This document shows, one piece after another, positions 16,982 through 26,421 of a stretch of DNA of 64,000 nucleotides (position 1 is its first letter; every line of letters begins with the position of its first letter). The position numbers and the translations under genes are program-made. Location: the NCBI RefSeq assembly GCF_036226505.1, contig NZ_CP108484.1, forward strand, positions 1,736,001-1,800,000, in the 5' to 3' direction. The notes beneath the pieces were generated by a model. That model saw nothing but the letters and a program-made list of their open reading frames with translations. It was not told the origin of the DNA and did not search any database. This DNA is from Kitasatospora sp. NBC_01246. Its GTDB lineage: Bacteria; Actinomycetota; Actinomycetes; Streptomycetales; Streptomycetaceae.

Positions 16982-17487
16982 GGGAGCGCTCCGGAAATGG
17001 GGTGAGCGACGGGTGAAACGCACGGAAGCATGCCGCGGGGCGACAAGGGAGGCGTCGATTCCGGTAGCCGTCACGCGGCCCGGCCGGATCGTGCCCGACA
17101 GCACTCGCGCCGGGGTGGATCGCGCCCGGTCCGGATCGGCCTGGATCGGCACCCGGAGATTATCGCCGGGGCCGCCGCCCCCGGCCTGATCGGCATGCGC
17201 GCATTCACGCGCACCGGGTCGGATCCTATCACCCCCGCAACCCTCCATGTACAGAACGTAATGGTCCGGAGCGCTATCGCGGCTCGAATTGCTCGCCCTT
17301 TCGTTCGACCGCTCCGGCGGCCGCCCGGCATTCGCATGCCGCTGGAATATTCCGGCCCCCGGGCCACCCCGACCGGCCCCCGGCCGCATGCGAAACCGCC
17401 CGGAGGGCCGGCCCGACGAATGCGGGCCGGCCCTCCGGGCGACCGGGTGTACGGGTTGCGCCGCGGGCGGTGTGCGCGCTCCTGCGG
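16982..17487. other. Non-coding gap between the TetR gene and the methyltransferase
   Basis: No frame in this 506-bp stretch shows the codon bias of a gene. It must hold the promoter of the TetR gene at its left end. At its right end is the strong hairpin at 17400-17438. I found no clear ARE-like palindrome here. Confidence 0.5.
17400..17438 (-). terminator. Perfect 16-bp hairpin downstream of the methyltransferase
   Basis: Arms at 17400-17415 and 17423-17438 pair perfectly around a 7-base loop. It stands 50 bp beyond the methyltransferase stop on the minus strand and probably terminates the CAR-methyltransferase transcript. Confidence 0.75.
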
Positions 17488-18198
17488 TCAGCGTTCCAGC
17501 GGGCGGATCTCGAAGAGCTTGTAGGTGACGTCCACACCCGCCAGCTGCCGGTCGGCGCTGCCCAGCATCGTCAGCGAGCTCCCCGCCTCGGCGGCGAGCT
17601 GGGCGATCCGGGTGGCGTCACCGAAGCTGTTGAAGGTGACCAGGGCCCGGCCGCCGGGCAGCACCCGGTCGTGCACCTGGGCGAGGTAGCGGCCGAGGGC
17701 GCTGTAGCCGCGGTCGAAGATCGCCCACTCGACGTCCTGCTTGAACTCGAAGTCCTTCGGCGCCTCGAAGACGCTGCAGTTCCAGAAGACGGTGTCGAAG
17801 CGCTCCTCGGGGCCGAGCGCGTCGAACACGTCGCTGCGCAGCACCCGGACCCGGTCGGCGACGGCGTGCCGTGCGGCGTTGCGGGCGGCACTGTCGACCG
17901 CGGTGTCGGTGATGTCGGTGGCGGTCACCCGCGCACAGCCGTGCAGGGCCGCCCAGACCGCGGTGACGCCGGCCCCGCAGCCGATCTCCAGGAAGCTGCC
18001 ACCGGCCGGGTAGGGGATCGCGCCGGTGTACCACTCGGTGCCGGTGCCCGGCCGCGGCTCGTAGGTGCCGGGGATCAAGTCCCACTCCAGGCCGAGGAGT
18101 TCGAAGGTGGTCGGCTCGGTCTCGACCGGGCCCAGCTGCTCGACGAGACGGCGCCCGAGATCGTAGCGCTCCTCGAACTTCGCGGATGTCTGTTCCAT
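17488..18198 (-). CDS. Class I SAM-dependent methyltransferase
   Basis: 236 residues, ATG at 18198. SAM-binding motif I is FLEIGCGAG (residues 69-77), followed by an acidic TATDI and a SDVFD motif. Motif IV reads WNCSVFEAP (N140-C-S-V) where PrmC/MTS-type N-methyltransferases have (N/D)PP(Y/F), so the class resembles amino-methylating enzymes but the signature is degenerate. It lies 97 bp downstream of the carboxylic acid reductase on the same strand and likely shares its transcript. A tailoring role on the cluster product, N- or O-methylation of an aminohydroxybenzoate, is inferred only from context. Confidence 0.8.
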   Translation of the reverse strand: MEQTSAKFEERYDLGRRLVEQLGPVETEPTTFELLGLEWDLIPGTYEPRPGTGTEWYTGAIPYPAGGSFLEIGCGAGVTAVWAALHGCARVTATDITDTAVDSAARNAARHAVADRVRVLRSDVFDALGPEERFDTVFWNCSVFEAPKDFEFKQDVEWAIFDRGYSALGRYLAQVHDRVLPGGRALVTFNSFGDATRIAQLAAEAGSSLTMLGSADRQLAGVDVTYKLFEIRPLER

Positions 18199-18295
18199 GG
18201 TTCTCTGCTCCAGGGGTCGATGTCCGATGGGCGGTGGGTCGTTCGCGCGGCGGGCCGTCCGGCACCGCCGGGGGGTGCGGCGACGGCCGCGGGTC

Positions 18296-21200
18296 TCACC
18301 AGCCGAGGCGCTCGCCGAGCAGCTTCAGGTCGGCGGCGTACTTGGCGATGAAGGCGGGCGAGAGCTGCGGGATGTCCCGCGCCGGTCCGATCCCGGCGGC
18401 CCGGACGGCGGCCCGGAACCGGTCGGAGGGGATGACCGACCCGGGCACCGCCTCCTCCGGCCGCTTGAACGCGTGGACCAGCGGCAGCGCCGAGTGCTGT
18501 CGCTGCCCCTCGGGCAGGGCCCGCATCGCGGCCTCGAACCGGACGAACCAGTCGTCGTAGTCGGCCACCCGCTCGATCCGGTGCCCGGCCTCGACCAGCC
18601 AGTCCACGAAGCTGTCGAGCGACACCCCGTCGTCGTTCGGGTTGACCAGGCTGAAGGTCCGGTAGCCCTCGGTGCCCTGGCCGCCCAGGGCCACCACCGC
18701 GGCGGCGGTGAAGTCCACCGGCAGGCCGTCGTAGTGCGCCCGCCGGCGGTTCCCCCGGTCGTCGGTGCGGTAGAAGGAGTGCGGCGCGATGCCGGTGGCG
18801 ATCACGCTGAGCAGCAGCCGGGTGAACTGGTCCGGGACGTTCAGCTGCCCGGCGTAGCGGCTGTGCGCGAGGATCATGTTGGACCGGAACGTGGTGACCG
18901 GGAGTCCGCACCGGTCGTGCGCCTCGCGCAGCAGGACCTCGCCGGCCCACTTGCTGGTCGCGTAACCGCCCGCGTAGCCCTCGTCGGTCTGCTGCACCGG
19001 GAGGGCGGTCCTGACGTCCGAGTCCTCGTCCAGCGCCCCGCCGGCCCGGGAGGTGGCGACCGCCACGCTGGAGATGTAGGTGAAGGGCTTGATCCGGCCG
19101 GTGAGCCCCAGCCGGATCAGCTCGGCCGTGCCGACGACGTTCGCCTCGAACAGGTGGTGGTACGGGAGGACGTGGTTCACCAGGGCGCCGGCGTGGACGA
19201 TCACGTCCACCTCCTCGGAGAGCCGCTTCCAGGTCGTGTCGTCCAGGCCCAGCCGCGGCTCCGCGATGTCGCCCGCCAGGACTTCCAGGTGCCCGTCGGC
19301 CAGCTCCCGGTAGCGGCGCACCAGTTCGTCGTCGCCGCTGACGAAGGCCTCGTCGAGGCGCCCGCGGGCCGCGTCCGCGTCCCGCCCGCGCACCACGCAG
19401 ATCACCGTCCCGCCGACCGGGGCCAGCCGCTCCAGCCACTCCAGGCAGAGGAAGTGGCCGAGGTAGCCGCTCGCGCCGGTCAGCAGCACCGTCCGGGGCT
19501 CGCCCGAAGGCTGCGGCAGGGTCCGGGCGTCGGCGATGGTCCGGTCGTCGAGGAACTTGTCCAGCGTGAGGTCCCCGGCGCGGACCCGCGTGCCGTCCTC
19601 GCCGTGCACCGAGGCGAAGGTGACCCCCCGCAGGCCCGTCGCGCGCTTGGTCTCGATGTAGCCGGCCAGTTGACGCAGGTCGTAGGCGGGGCTGATGACG
19701 GTGTCGACGGGGACCCGTACGCCGAAGATGTCGTGGAGCAGGTTGGAGAAGGAGACGGCGGTCAGCGAGTCCCCGCCGATCTCCCGGAAGCGCGCGGCGG
19801 GGCCGACCTCGACGGTGGAGCCCGCGAGCAGCGCCCGGGTGGCCCGCTGGACCGTCTCCAGCACCGGCCGGTCGGCGCCCGTACGGCGCAGCTCCAGCAG
19901 CTCCCGGCTCTCCCGGGCGGCTATGTCGGCGTACAGCTCCTCCAGTTCGCGGCCGTAGCGTTCCTGGAGCCGGGGCCGCAGCAGCTTGCGGTGGTCCGAG
20001 AGCAGGCCGTTCGCCTGGTCGAAGGGCTCGGCCTCGATCAGGACGTCGCGCGGGATCTCGTAGGAGTTCAGTCCGGCCTCGCGGGCGATCTGCTGAAACG
20101 ATTCGCTCAGCAGCTGGCGGAGGTGTTCCCGGTCATCGCCGAACTGGTCGAGGGCGGCCGGCGTGGGCACGACCACGGCCAGCAGATAGGACCGCTCGCT
20201 GTTGCCGTACACGAAGATCTGCCGGACCAGCGGGCTCGCCGCGAACTCGGACTCCAGTCGCGCGGTCGCCACGAACTCGCCCTGGGAGAGCTTCAGCACG
20301 CTCTTGCGGCGGTCCAGGATGGTGAACCGGTCCGGCCCGAGCTCCGCGACGATGTCGCCGGTCCGGTAGTAGCCGTCCTCGTCGATGATCTCCGCCGACA
20401 GCTCGGGCTGCTTGTAGTAGCCGGGCACGACGGCCTCGGACTTCAGCAGCAACTCCCCCCGCGGGTGCGGTGAGTCGGTCCTGTAGTAGCCGAGTTCGGG
20501 CACGTCGGCCAGCTTGTAGTCGATCACCGGTGGGCGGAGCAGCTTGTCGTCGACGGAGACGGCGGCGGCCTCGGTGGAGCCGTAGATGATGGTCAGCTCG
20601 AAGCCCAGCAAGGCCTCGACGAAGACCCGTAGTTCGGCCGAGAGCGGGGCGGAGCCGCAGCTGGCCCAGGCGAGCCGGCCGCCCAGGAGGTTCTCCCGCA
20701 GCTCGGCCAGGACCTCGGCCTCGACCGCCCGCCGGTCGGCGCCGGCGAGCTCCCGCCGGTCCAGCTCGCTCTGGTACTTCTGGTAGAGCATCTCGCAGAC
20801 CCGTGGCACCAGCGACAGTTCGGTGGGCCGGACCAGTGCGATGTCCTCGAAGAAGGTCGACATGTCGCTGCTGGCCGTGAAGTAGCTGATCCCGCTGCGG
20901 GCGAGGGTGTTCTTCAGCGACGAGTGCCCGGCGACATGGCTCATCGGCATGTAGTTGATGTTGATCGCGAGGAGGTCGGAGAACAGCTTCGACCAGGCCC
21001 CGCCCCACATCGCGCTCAGCAGGGTGTCGGTGTACACCGCGCCCTTGGGCGTTCCGGTGCTGCCCGAGGTGTAGATCAGCATGGCCAGCGGGTCGTCGCC
21101 GTCCTCGGGGACGAACAACGGCGCGTCGGGCAGCGCGGATCCGCGGCCGACGACGTCCGCCAGGGTGTCGATCGCCACCTCGCGGCCGGCCTCTGCCAGG

Positions 21201-21709
21201 CGCTCGCGCGCGGCGGTGAACTTCTCGAACTGGTCGGTGACGTCCGGGTGGTAGTCGAAGACCACCAGCCGGCGGGCCGAGGGGTTAGCCAGCAGCAGTT
21301 CGACCGCGACGTGCAGCCGCTCGATGCTCGCCGCGACGACGAAGGGCTCGGTCTCCTCGACGATCGAGGCGAGTTGCGCCAGCGGGGCGCTGGTCTGCAG
21401 CGGGACGCTGACCACGCCGAGGTAGTTGCAGGCGAGGTCGACCACCGCGTAGTCGCCGCTGGCGAAGCCGAGCAGGGCGATCCGCTCGCCCGGTTCCAGC
21501 GGATGCTCCGGGTGCCGGTGCCATTCCGCGGCCACCGCGCGGACCCGCCCCCAGAGTTCGCTGTAACTGGTCGTTTCGTAGTGCGCCAGGAGGCGGAGCG
21601 AAACGCGGCCGGTGTCGGCGTCCCGCACGAACTCCTTCGCGCGTTCACCGATTGCGGGCCGGTCCGTGTGGCGCTGCATGACTTTTGCTAACGTTTGCGC
21701 AAGCCGCAT
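18296..21709 (-). CDS. Carboxylic acid reductase (adenylation-PCP-thioester reductase)
   Basis: 1137 residues from ATG 21709, chosen for its GGAG seven bases upstream; an ATG at 21724 lacks one. The three CAR domains are intact. Adenylation domain: [14 protein letters not shown] near residue 210 and YGSTEAAAV. Carrier domain: phosphopantetheine serine S648 in [10 protein letters not shown]. Reductase domain: TGASGYLG near residue 740 with catalytic Y916 and K920 in YATSK. CARs use ATP and NADPH to reduce an acid, often aromatic, to the aldehyde, and need a phosphopantetheinyl transferase from elsewhere. Length matches Nocardia/Mycobacterium CARs (about 1170). Next to DHHA-forming genes the likely substrate is a 3-hydroxyanthranilate-type acid, an inference. 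Confidence 0.93.
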   Translation of the reverse strand: MRLAQTLAKVMQRHTDRPAIGERAKEFVRDADTGRVSLRLLAHYETTSYSELWGRVRAVAAEWHRHPEHPLEPGERIALLGFASGDYAVVDLACNYLGVVSVPLQTSAPLAQLASIVEETEPFVVAASIERLHVAVELLLANPSARRLVVFDYHPDVTDQFEKFTAARERLAEAGREVAIDTLADVVGRGSALPDAPLFVPEDGDDPLAMLIYTSGSTGTPKGAVYTDTLLSAMWGGAWSKLFSDLLAININYMPMSHVAGHSSLKNTLARSGISYFTASSDMSTFFEDIALVRPTELSLVPRVCEMLYQKYQSELDRRELAGADRRAVEAEVLAELRENLLGGRLAWASCGSAPLSAELRVFVEALLGFELTIIYGSTEAAAVSVDDKLLRPPVIDYKLADVPELGYYRTDSPHPRGELLLKSEAVVPGYYKQPELSAEIIDEDGYYRTGDIVAELGPDRFTILDRRKSVLKLSQGEFVATARLESEFAASPLVRQIFVYGNSERSYLLAVVVPTPAALDQFGDDREHLRQLLSESFQQIAREAGLNSYEIPRDVLIEAEPFDQANGLLSDHRKLLRPRLQERYGRELEELYADIAARESRELLELRRTGADRPVLETVQRATRALLAGSTVEVGPAARFREIGGDSLTAVSFSNLLHDIFGVRVPVDTVISPAYDLRQLAGYIETKRATGLRGVTFASVHGEDGTRVRAGDLTLDKFLDDRTIADARTLPQPSGEPRTVLLTGASGYLGHFLCLEWLERLAPVGGTVICVVRGRDADAARGRLDEAFVSGDDELVRRYRELADGHLEVLAGDIAEPRLGLDDTTWKRLSEEVDVIVHAGALVNHVLPYHHLFEANVVGTAELIRLGLTGRIKPFTYISSVAVATSRAGGALDEDSDVRTALPVQQTDEGYAGGYATSKWAGEVLLREAHDRCGLPVTTFRSNMILAHSRYAGQLNVPDQFTRLLLSVIATGIAPHSFYRTDDRGNRRRAHYDGLPVDFTAAAVVALGGQGTEGYRTFSLVNPNDDGVSLDSFVDWLVEAGHRIERVADYDDWFVRFEAAMRALPEGQRQHSALPLVHAFKRPEEAVPGSVIPSDRFRAAVRAAGIGPARDIPQLSPAFIAKYAADLKLLGERLGW

Positions 21710-21724
21710 TCTGGGTCTCCGCAT

Positions 21725-22252
21725 CGCATCGCCGGCAGACTGCCGTGGCTGTTATTCGAAGGACCGGTGCTGGTCGGCCTGCACGCCGACGACGGCACAC
21801 TCGTCTCCCGGACGCTCCGTCCATTGCTCCGAGTTCGTGCCCCGATGCTAACCAGAGCCGAACCGGGTTCCTGAACAAACGAACGACGATCTGTCAGGTC
21901 GGCCGTTTGCCGGGCCCCGTACGCCGAGTTCCCCCGGGCCCGCACAAAGTCCTTCGCCTGCGGTCTTGTTGCCGTCGGACCGGGTCGGCCGGCGGGAACT
22001 TCCGGCGCACCGCACCGCGGAGCGGGCGCATGCGACGCGGTCGAATGAGCCGACCGCGCGCCGCCGTCGATGACCGCCGTCCATGGCCGCCGACCGGGCC
22101 CGGAGAGCCGTAGTTGACACGCTTGCCGTGTTCGCCTTGCGCAGGTCTGGTTACTTAGGGCAGCATCAAGCTTATGCAATATAGCGCGTAGACAATTATC
22201 GCGGACGCGGGTTGAGCGCGCTCAAGATCATTCTAGTGGGAGGGATGTGCCC
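21725..22252. promoter_or_regulatory. Divergent CAR/MFS promoter region with palindromic operator
   Basis: A gene-free stretch between divergent CAR and MFS genes. The part next to the MFS gene (22110-22205) is unusually AT-rich for this genome and has TTGACA at 22114-22119. A perfect 14-bp palindrome TTGAGCGCGCTCAA (22212-22225) lies just before the MFS ribosome site, placed as a repressor operator would be. GTCAGGTCGGCC at 21893-21904 resembles the 10054-10129 repeat core. GAACCGGGTTC at 21860-21870 is a smaller palindrome. Confidence 0.55.
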
Positions 22253-23704
22253 ATGTCAGGCAGCTCGGCTCCGAGTGAACACCGGACGGGAGGCGACGCC
22301 TTGGCAGCACCCGAGGCGCCGTCCGAGACGGCAGCACCGGAGGTCCAGCAGGACTCCCTGCGCTGGTCGGCACGGTTATGGGTGTCGCTGCTGATCTTCA
22401 GCGGCGTGATCCTGCTCGACGGGCTCGACATCTCGATGATCGTGGTGACCATCCCCGAGATCCAGAACGAGCTCGGGATGACCGCGGCCACCGCCCAGTG
22501 GCTGGTCGGCGCCTACATCCTGGCCTTCGGCAGCTTCCTGCTGCTGGGCGGGCGGGTCGCCGACCTGTTCGGCCGACGCCGGGTGCTGGTGATCGCGATG
22601 GCCGCGTTCGCGGTCGTCTCGCTGTTCGGCGCGCTCGCCGACAGCTCGGTCCTGCTGATCGTCTCGCGCTTCGTCAAGGGCATGGCGGCGGGCTTCGCCG
22701 CCCCGGCCGCGATGTCGCTGCTGACCACGACGTTCCCCGAAGGGCCCCAGCGCAACAAGGCGTTCGGCATCTTCAACGTCTTCGAGGCGTCCGGCTACTC
22801 CTCCGGCCTGCTGGTCGGCGGCCTGCTCGCGGGCCTGAGCTGGCGGTCCATCTTCATCCTGCCGATCCCGCTCTCCGTGCTGCTGCTGATCGGCGCCCTG
22901 CGCTTCCTGCCGCCGGACCCGCCGCGCACCGAACGGCCGCGACTCGACATCGGCGGCGCCGCGACCCTGCTCGCCGGCACCCTCCTGCTGGTCTTCACCG
23001 TGGTCTCCGCCGCCGAGGCCGGCTGGGGCTCGGTGCGGACGATCGGCGGATTCGCCCTGTCGGCCGCCCTGTTGGCCGCCTTCCTGGTGATCGAGCGCAG
23101 CGTGAAGGAGCCGCTGATCCGGCTCGCCATCTTCCGCAACCGCAGCCTGGTGAGCGCCAACGTCAGCATCGCCCTGCTGTACGGCGGCGCGATGGGCTTC
23201 CAGTTCCTGCTCGCCCTCTACCTCCAGGACCTCCAGGGCTGGCGGCCGTGGCAGATGGCCCTGGTCCTGCTGCCGGCCGGCCTCATGGTGGTCATCATCG
23301 GTCCCAAGCTCGGCGCGCTGATGGAGCGGTTCGGCGTGACCAAGATCCTGATGGTCGGGCTGGTCGCCTTCCTCCCCTGCTACCTGCTGATGCTCTTCAT
23401 CGGCCCCGAACCCGACCTCTGGCGCGTGCTGTTGCCCGCCTCCGTACTGTGGGGCGTGGGCTTCGCGCTCAGCATCGCGACGCTCATGGTCGCGGGCACC
23501 AACGGCGTCGCGGACGAGGAGCAGGGGCTCGCCGCCGGGCTGCTCAACAGTTCGCTGCAGGTCGGCGGCGCCTTCGGCCTCGCCGTCGTGACCGCGGTCA
23601 TCATGCCCGGCACCGAGCTGTCGATGTTCTACCCCGGCCTCGCGGTCATCCTCGGCTTCGCCGTCCTCACGCTGATGGCGCAGTTGACCAACCGTCAGAA
23701 GTGA
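22253..23704 (+). CDS. MFS transporter, DHA2-like drug exporter
   Basis: 483 residues from ATG 22253 (GGGAGGG eight bases upstream; an in-frame GTG at 22247 is less likely). A hydrophilic N-terminus of about 40 residues precedes many membrane helices, consistent with the 14-helix family. The loop 2-3 motif A, GGRVADLFGRRRV, is clear near residue 100, and the first helix carries the LDGLDISMIVVTIPEI pattern typical of these proton antiporters. It is divergent from the CAR gene. Likely role: export of, or self-resistance to, the cluster product. The palindrome just upstream suggests tight control, perhaps by the TetR protein at 16268. Confidence 0.9.
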   Translation: MSGSSAPSEHRTGGDALAAPEAPSETAAPEVQQDSLRWSARLWVSLLIFSGVILLDGLDISMIVVTIPEIQNELGMTAATAQWLVGAYILAFGSFLLLGGRVADLFGRRRVLVIAMAAFAVVSLFGALADSSVLLIVSRFVKGMAAGFAAPAAMSLLTTTFPEGPQRNKAFGIFNVFEASGYSSGLLVGGLLAGLSWRSIFILPIPLSVLLLIGALRFLPPDPPRTERPRLDIGGAATLLAGTLLLVFTVVSAAEAGWGSVRTIGGFALSAALLAAFLVIERSVKEPLIRLAIFRNRSLVSANVSIALLYGGAMGFQFLLALYLQDLQGWRPWQMALVLLPAGLMVVIIGPKLGALMERFGVTKILMVGLVAFLPCYLLMLFIGPEPDLWRVLLPASVLWGVGFALSIATLMVAGTNGVADEEQGLAAGLLNSSLQVGGAFGLAVVTAVIMPGTELSMFYPGLAVILGFAVLTLMAQLTNRQK

Positions 23705-23708
23705 CCGA

Positions 23709-23748
23709 CCGGCGCGGCGGGCCGGAGCTCCGGTGACCGCCGCGCCGG
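23709..23748 (+). terminator. 12-bp hairpin after the MFS gene
   Basis: Arms at 23709-23720 and 23737-23748 pair perfectly; the loop itself can form a small GGAGCTCC hairpin. It begins a few bases after the MFS stop codon and marks the right end of the cluster. Confidence 0.6.
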
Positions 23749-23797
23749 ACGCTCCGGCCCCGACCGGACGGTCGACCGGTCGGTGAGGGGAACCCGG

Positions 23798-24145
23798 TCA
23801 AAGGAGGTTGCCCGGTCGGCGACGGGAACCCGGTCGAGCACCCGCTCCATAGCGGCCCGTCAGCCGAACCGCGCCGGCTCCCGGCCGGACGCCCGCGCCC
23901 ACACCGCCACCCGCTGGGCCGAGGGCCGCGCGCGCCACCTCCGCGGCCGCCAACTCCGGCCCGTACAGCACGCCGTACCCGAACACGTTGCCGGACCCGG
24001 CCGCCCGCTCCCGGAGCGCCGCCGCGGCCACCACCGCGTCCGGCCCGGCCGCCCGGACGGCGCCGTCCAGCCCGGCGAGCACCGCGGCCTGCACCCCGAT
24101 CCGGTGGAGCACCACCGCACCCGCGGTGGTTTCGTGTGCGGCCAT
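23798..24145 (-). CDS. Small hypothetical protein
   Basis: 115 residues, ATG at 24145 with a G-rich stretch upstream. Codon use matches local genes in the first 70 residues (MAAHETTAGAVVLHRIGVQ, then an Ala-rich helical region and GNVFGYGVLYGPELAA). The last 40 residues are Gly/Arg/Pro-rich. The stop codon falls in a 36-bp imperfect tandem duplication (GGGAACCCGGTC at 23788 and 23824), so the C-terminus may be frameshifted. I do not recognise a family. Confidence 0.45.
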   Translation of the reverse strand: MAAHETTAGAVVLHRIGVQAAVLAGLDGAVRAAGPDAVVAAAALRERAAGSGNVFGYGVLYGPELAAAEVARAALGPAGGGVGAGVRPGAGAVRLTGRYGAGARPGSRRRPGNLL

Positions 24146-24260
24146 GCGCGTTCACCCCCTCACGTCGGGGTCGGCGGGACGCCTTCCAGGCTGGCCCGCG
24201 GCCCCCGGACGGGCACGGGGCCCGGGCCCGTCCGGGGGGCGGGAACCGGCCGAACCGGAC

Positions 24261-24647
24261 TCAGGGCCTCAGTTGGACCGCCAGCGACATCGTGTAGCCG
24301 ACGAGCGCGGCGAAGAAGCAGACCGCGGTGGCGTGCCGCGCGGTGAAGGGCAGCCCGGACAGCGAGGGGAAGAGCAGGACGGCGGTGCCCGCGGCCAGGT
24401 CGGCGATGTAGAGGCCGCCGGGCGGGACCACCCCGGTGGAGCGGGCGGCCCAGCCGGTGGCCACCAGGAAGCCGGTGAGCAGGATGAACCCCGAGAGCAG
24501 CCCGGAGCCGATGCTGGCCAGGGCGGGGTGCGGCTCGGGCGGATCCTCGCCCTCGGGGAGGGCGGGGCGCAGCCGGTGGGCGACGGCGAGTGCGGTCATC
24601 GCGACCGTCACGGCCGCGACGGCGCTGAGCAGGGGGCCAGGGTTCAC
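24261..24647 (-). CDS. Small four-helix membrane protein
   Basis: 128 residues, GTG at 24647 with AGGAG six bases upstream. Four hydrophobic segments are visible: residues 5-25, 50-68, 80-95 and 105-122, separated by short loops. No catalytic motif is seen. Its GTG overlaps the TGA of the upstream Pro-rich gene by four bases (24644-24647), so the two are translationally coupled and probably interact in the membrane. No family recognised. Confidence 0.7.
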   Translation of the reverse strand: MNPGPLLSAVAAVTVAMTALAVAHRLRPALPEGEDPPEPHPALASIGSGLLSGFILLTGFLVATGWAARSTGVVPPGGLYIADLAAGTAVLLFPSLSGLPFTARHATAVCFFAALVGYTMSLAVQLRP

Positions 24648-25321
24648 CTGCGGCTCCTGGAGGTCGGGGGGTGGTGGCCGAGGACCGCGGCCAGCGCGGC
24701 CGGGACCAGCACGGCGAGGATCATGACGGTGGCCCAGACGGTCGGTTCGAGGGCGGGCGGCGCGGGCCCGCCGGCCGGGGGCGGGGGCGCGGCGACGACC
24801 GCGACCGTCGCGGACGGGCTCGGGGGCGGGGCGAGGACCGGAGCGGGAGGCGGGGCGGGAGCCGGGGTGGGAACCGGCCGCGGGGTCGGGGTGACGGTGG
24901 CCACGGTCGCCGGGGCGACCGCCGGGTGCTGCGCGGCGGCGGTCTCCGCGGCCGCCGGCCCGGGCACGGCGGACCGGGTCGGGGCGGGCGGCGTCGGGGC
25001 GGCCGACATCGGGACCGGCGGCACGGGCTGGGCGGATCCCGGAGCCGACGGCGCGGGCGAAGGTGTGGCCGAAGGCGGGTGCCCCGGTACCGGACAGTGG
25101 ATCGGCGGCAGGTGGCTGAACGGCGGCACGGGTGGCACGGGAAGCACCGGAGGCCAGAACGGTGGCGGGGAAGGGAGCGAAGGAGGCCAGGGCAGCGGAG
25201 CGGGCACGAGGGCGGGAGGGGCCGGCACCGGCGCCGACGGCCGGGGCGGCCCCTGCACCGGAGAGTGCGCCTCGGCGGCGGCGGGCGGACGCGGGTGCGC
25301 CGCGCCGGTGGCGTGGTCCAT
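24644..25321 (-). CDS. Proline-rich protein with a single C-terminal membrane helix
   Basis: 225 residues, ATG at 25321. About 185 residues are a disordered Pro/Ala/Val-rich sequence (PPSLPSPPPFWPPVLPVPPV and similar) with no N-terminal signal peptide. One hydrophobic helix follows near the C-terminus (WATVMILAVLVPAALAAVLG), ending in a short basic tail RSRR. This looks like a tail-anchored protein with its long disordered part in the cytoplasm, unless it is inserted the other way. Coupled by a 4-bp overlap to a four-helix membrane protein. Low complexity makes the call less certain, but the coupling and the helix support it. Confidence 0.6.
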   Translation of the reverse strand: MDHATGAAHPRPPAAAEAHSPVQGPPRPSAPVPAPPALVPAPLPWPPSLPSPPPFWPPVLPVPPVPPFSHLPPIHCPVPGHPPSATPSPAPSAPGSAQPVPPVPMSAAPTPPAPTRSAVPGPAAAETAAAQHPAVAPATVATVTPTPRPVPTPAPAPPPAPVLAPPPSPSATVAVVAAPPPPAGGPAPPALEPTVWATVMILAVLVPAALAAVLGHHPPTSRSRR

Positions 25322-25529
25322 CGCCCGATTGTCGGAGCGCCGCCCCCTCCGGCGGCAGCCCCTGACGCCCGCTCACCCCGGCTCCGGCGCCCAAACCCAT
25401 CCCACCGGTGAACCCACCACCCCCGTACCGCAAACGAACGACCGATGACGGTCCATCTGTTCGCCGGTCGCCGCTCACCCGCCGACGCACCCTCGTGCGG
25501 CGTGTAAGCGTCGTGGCATACTCCGGGGC

Positions 25530-26207
25530 ATGACGACTTCCACCCCTGCGACCAGGGCCCTGCGGGCCGCGGTGTTCACCGCGCTCGCCGTGCCGCTGTC
25601 CGCGCTGGGCCAGGTCGTCATCACCGGTCGTCCGCTGCCGCTCGCCCTGGTCGCCGCCGTGACCGTCATCGTCTTCCTGGTCGCGACCGCGCTGGCCGGC
25701 CGGGAGCGGCGGCTGCTGCACATCTCCGCCGTGCTGGTCCCGGTCGAGCTGCTGCTCAACACCACCTTCAACCTGGGCCAGGCCGGCTGCGGCCCGGTCC
25801 TGGGCGCCGGACACGCCCCCGCCCGCGGGATGAACCTGCTGGTCTGCGGCGGCGGTTCGGTGGACGGCTCGCTGTTCTCGGGGCCCCTGGGGCACACCGG
25901 GCCGGTCGCGCCCGCCGCCACCCAGCTGCTGGTCCTGCTGGCCCATCTGCTGGTCGCGCTGGCCGCCGCCGTCTGGCTGCGGCTGGGCGACGCCGCCCTG
26001 TCCGGTCTGGCCCGGGCGCTGCGCGCCCTGCGCCACGCGGTCGCGGCCCCGCTGCGGGCGCTGCTCCTGCTGCTGGCGCCGGTACCGCTGCGGCCGGTGC
26101 GGCGGGTGCCGCTGCCGGTCTCGGACCGCCCCCGGCCGCTCCGCGAGGCCGTGGTGCTCAGCCCGGCGCCGCGACGCGGTCCGCCGGCCTTCGCGCCTGC
26201 CTGCTGA
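25530..26207 (+). CDS. Hypothetical membrane protein
   Basis: 225 residues from ATG 25530. Hydrophobic segments occur at about residues 12-28, 36-54, 62-80 and 128-150. An extracytoplasmic-looking loop with Cys residues (AGCGPVLGAGHAP, LLVCGGGSVDG) lies between the third and fourth. The C-terminal 70 residues are Arg/Pro/Leu-rich. No recognised domain. The gene runs in the same direction as the DsbA-like and VKOR genes but is 214 bp away, and the paired cysteines would suit a substrate of that pair (inference). Confidence 0.65.
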   Translation: MTTSTPATRALRAAVFTALAVPLSALGQVVITGRPLPLALVAAVTVIVFLVATALAGRERRLLHISAVLVPVELLLNTTFNLGQAGCGPVLGAGHAPARGMNLLVCGGGSVDGSLFSGPLGHTGPVAPAATQLLVLLAHLLVALAAAVWLRLGDAALSGLARALRALRHAVAAPLRALLLLLAPVPLRPVRRVPLPVSDRPRPLREAVVLSPAPRRGPPAFAPAC

Positions 26208-26421
26208 CACCCCCGTCCGGCTTCACGCCGGTCCGTAGGGCTCCCGGCCCGCGGACCCCGCCGGCCGGGCCGGCCCCGGGCCACCGCCCGGCACTCGCAG
26301 GCAGCGCGCCGACTCCCGAGTCCACCGACCCGGCCCCCTCGTGCCCGCGGCCTTCCGTGCCGCGCCGAGGCGGCCACCCAGGAAGCGCATGTCGCGCGCC
26401 GTGTCCAGGAGTTGACCCATC

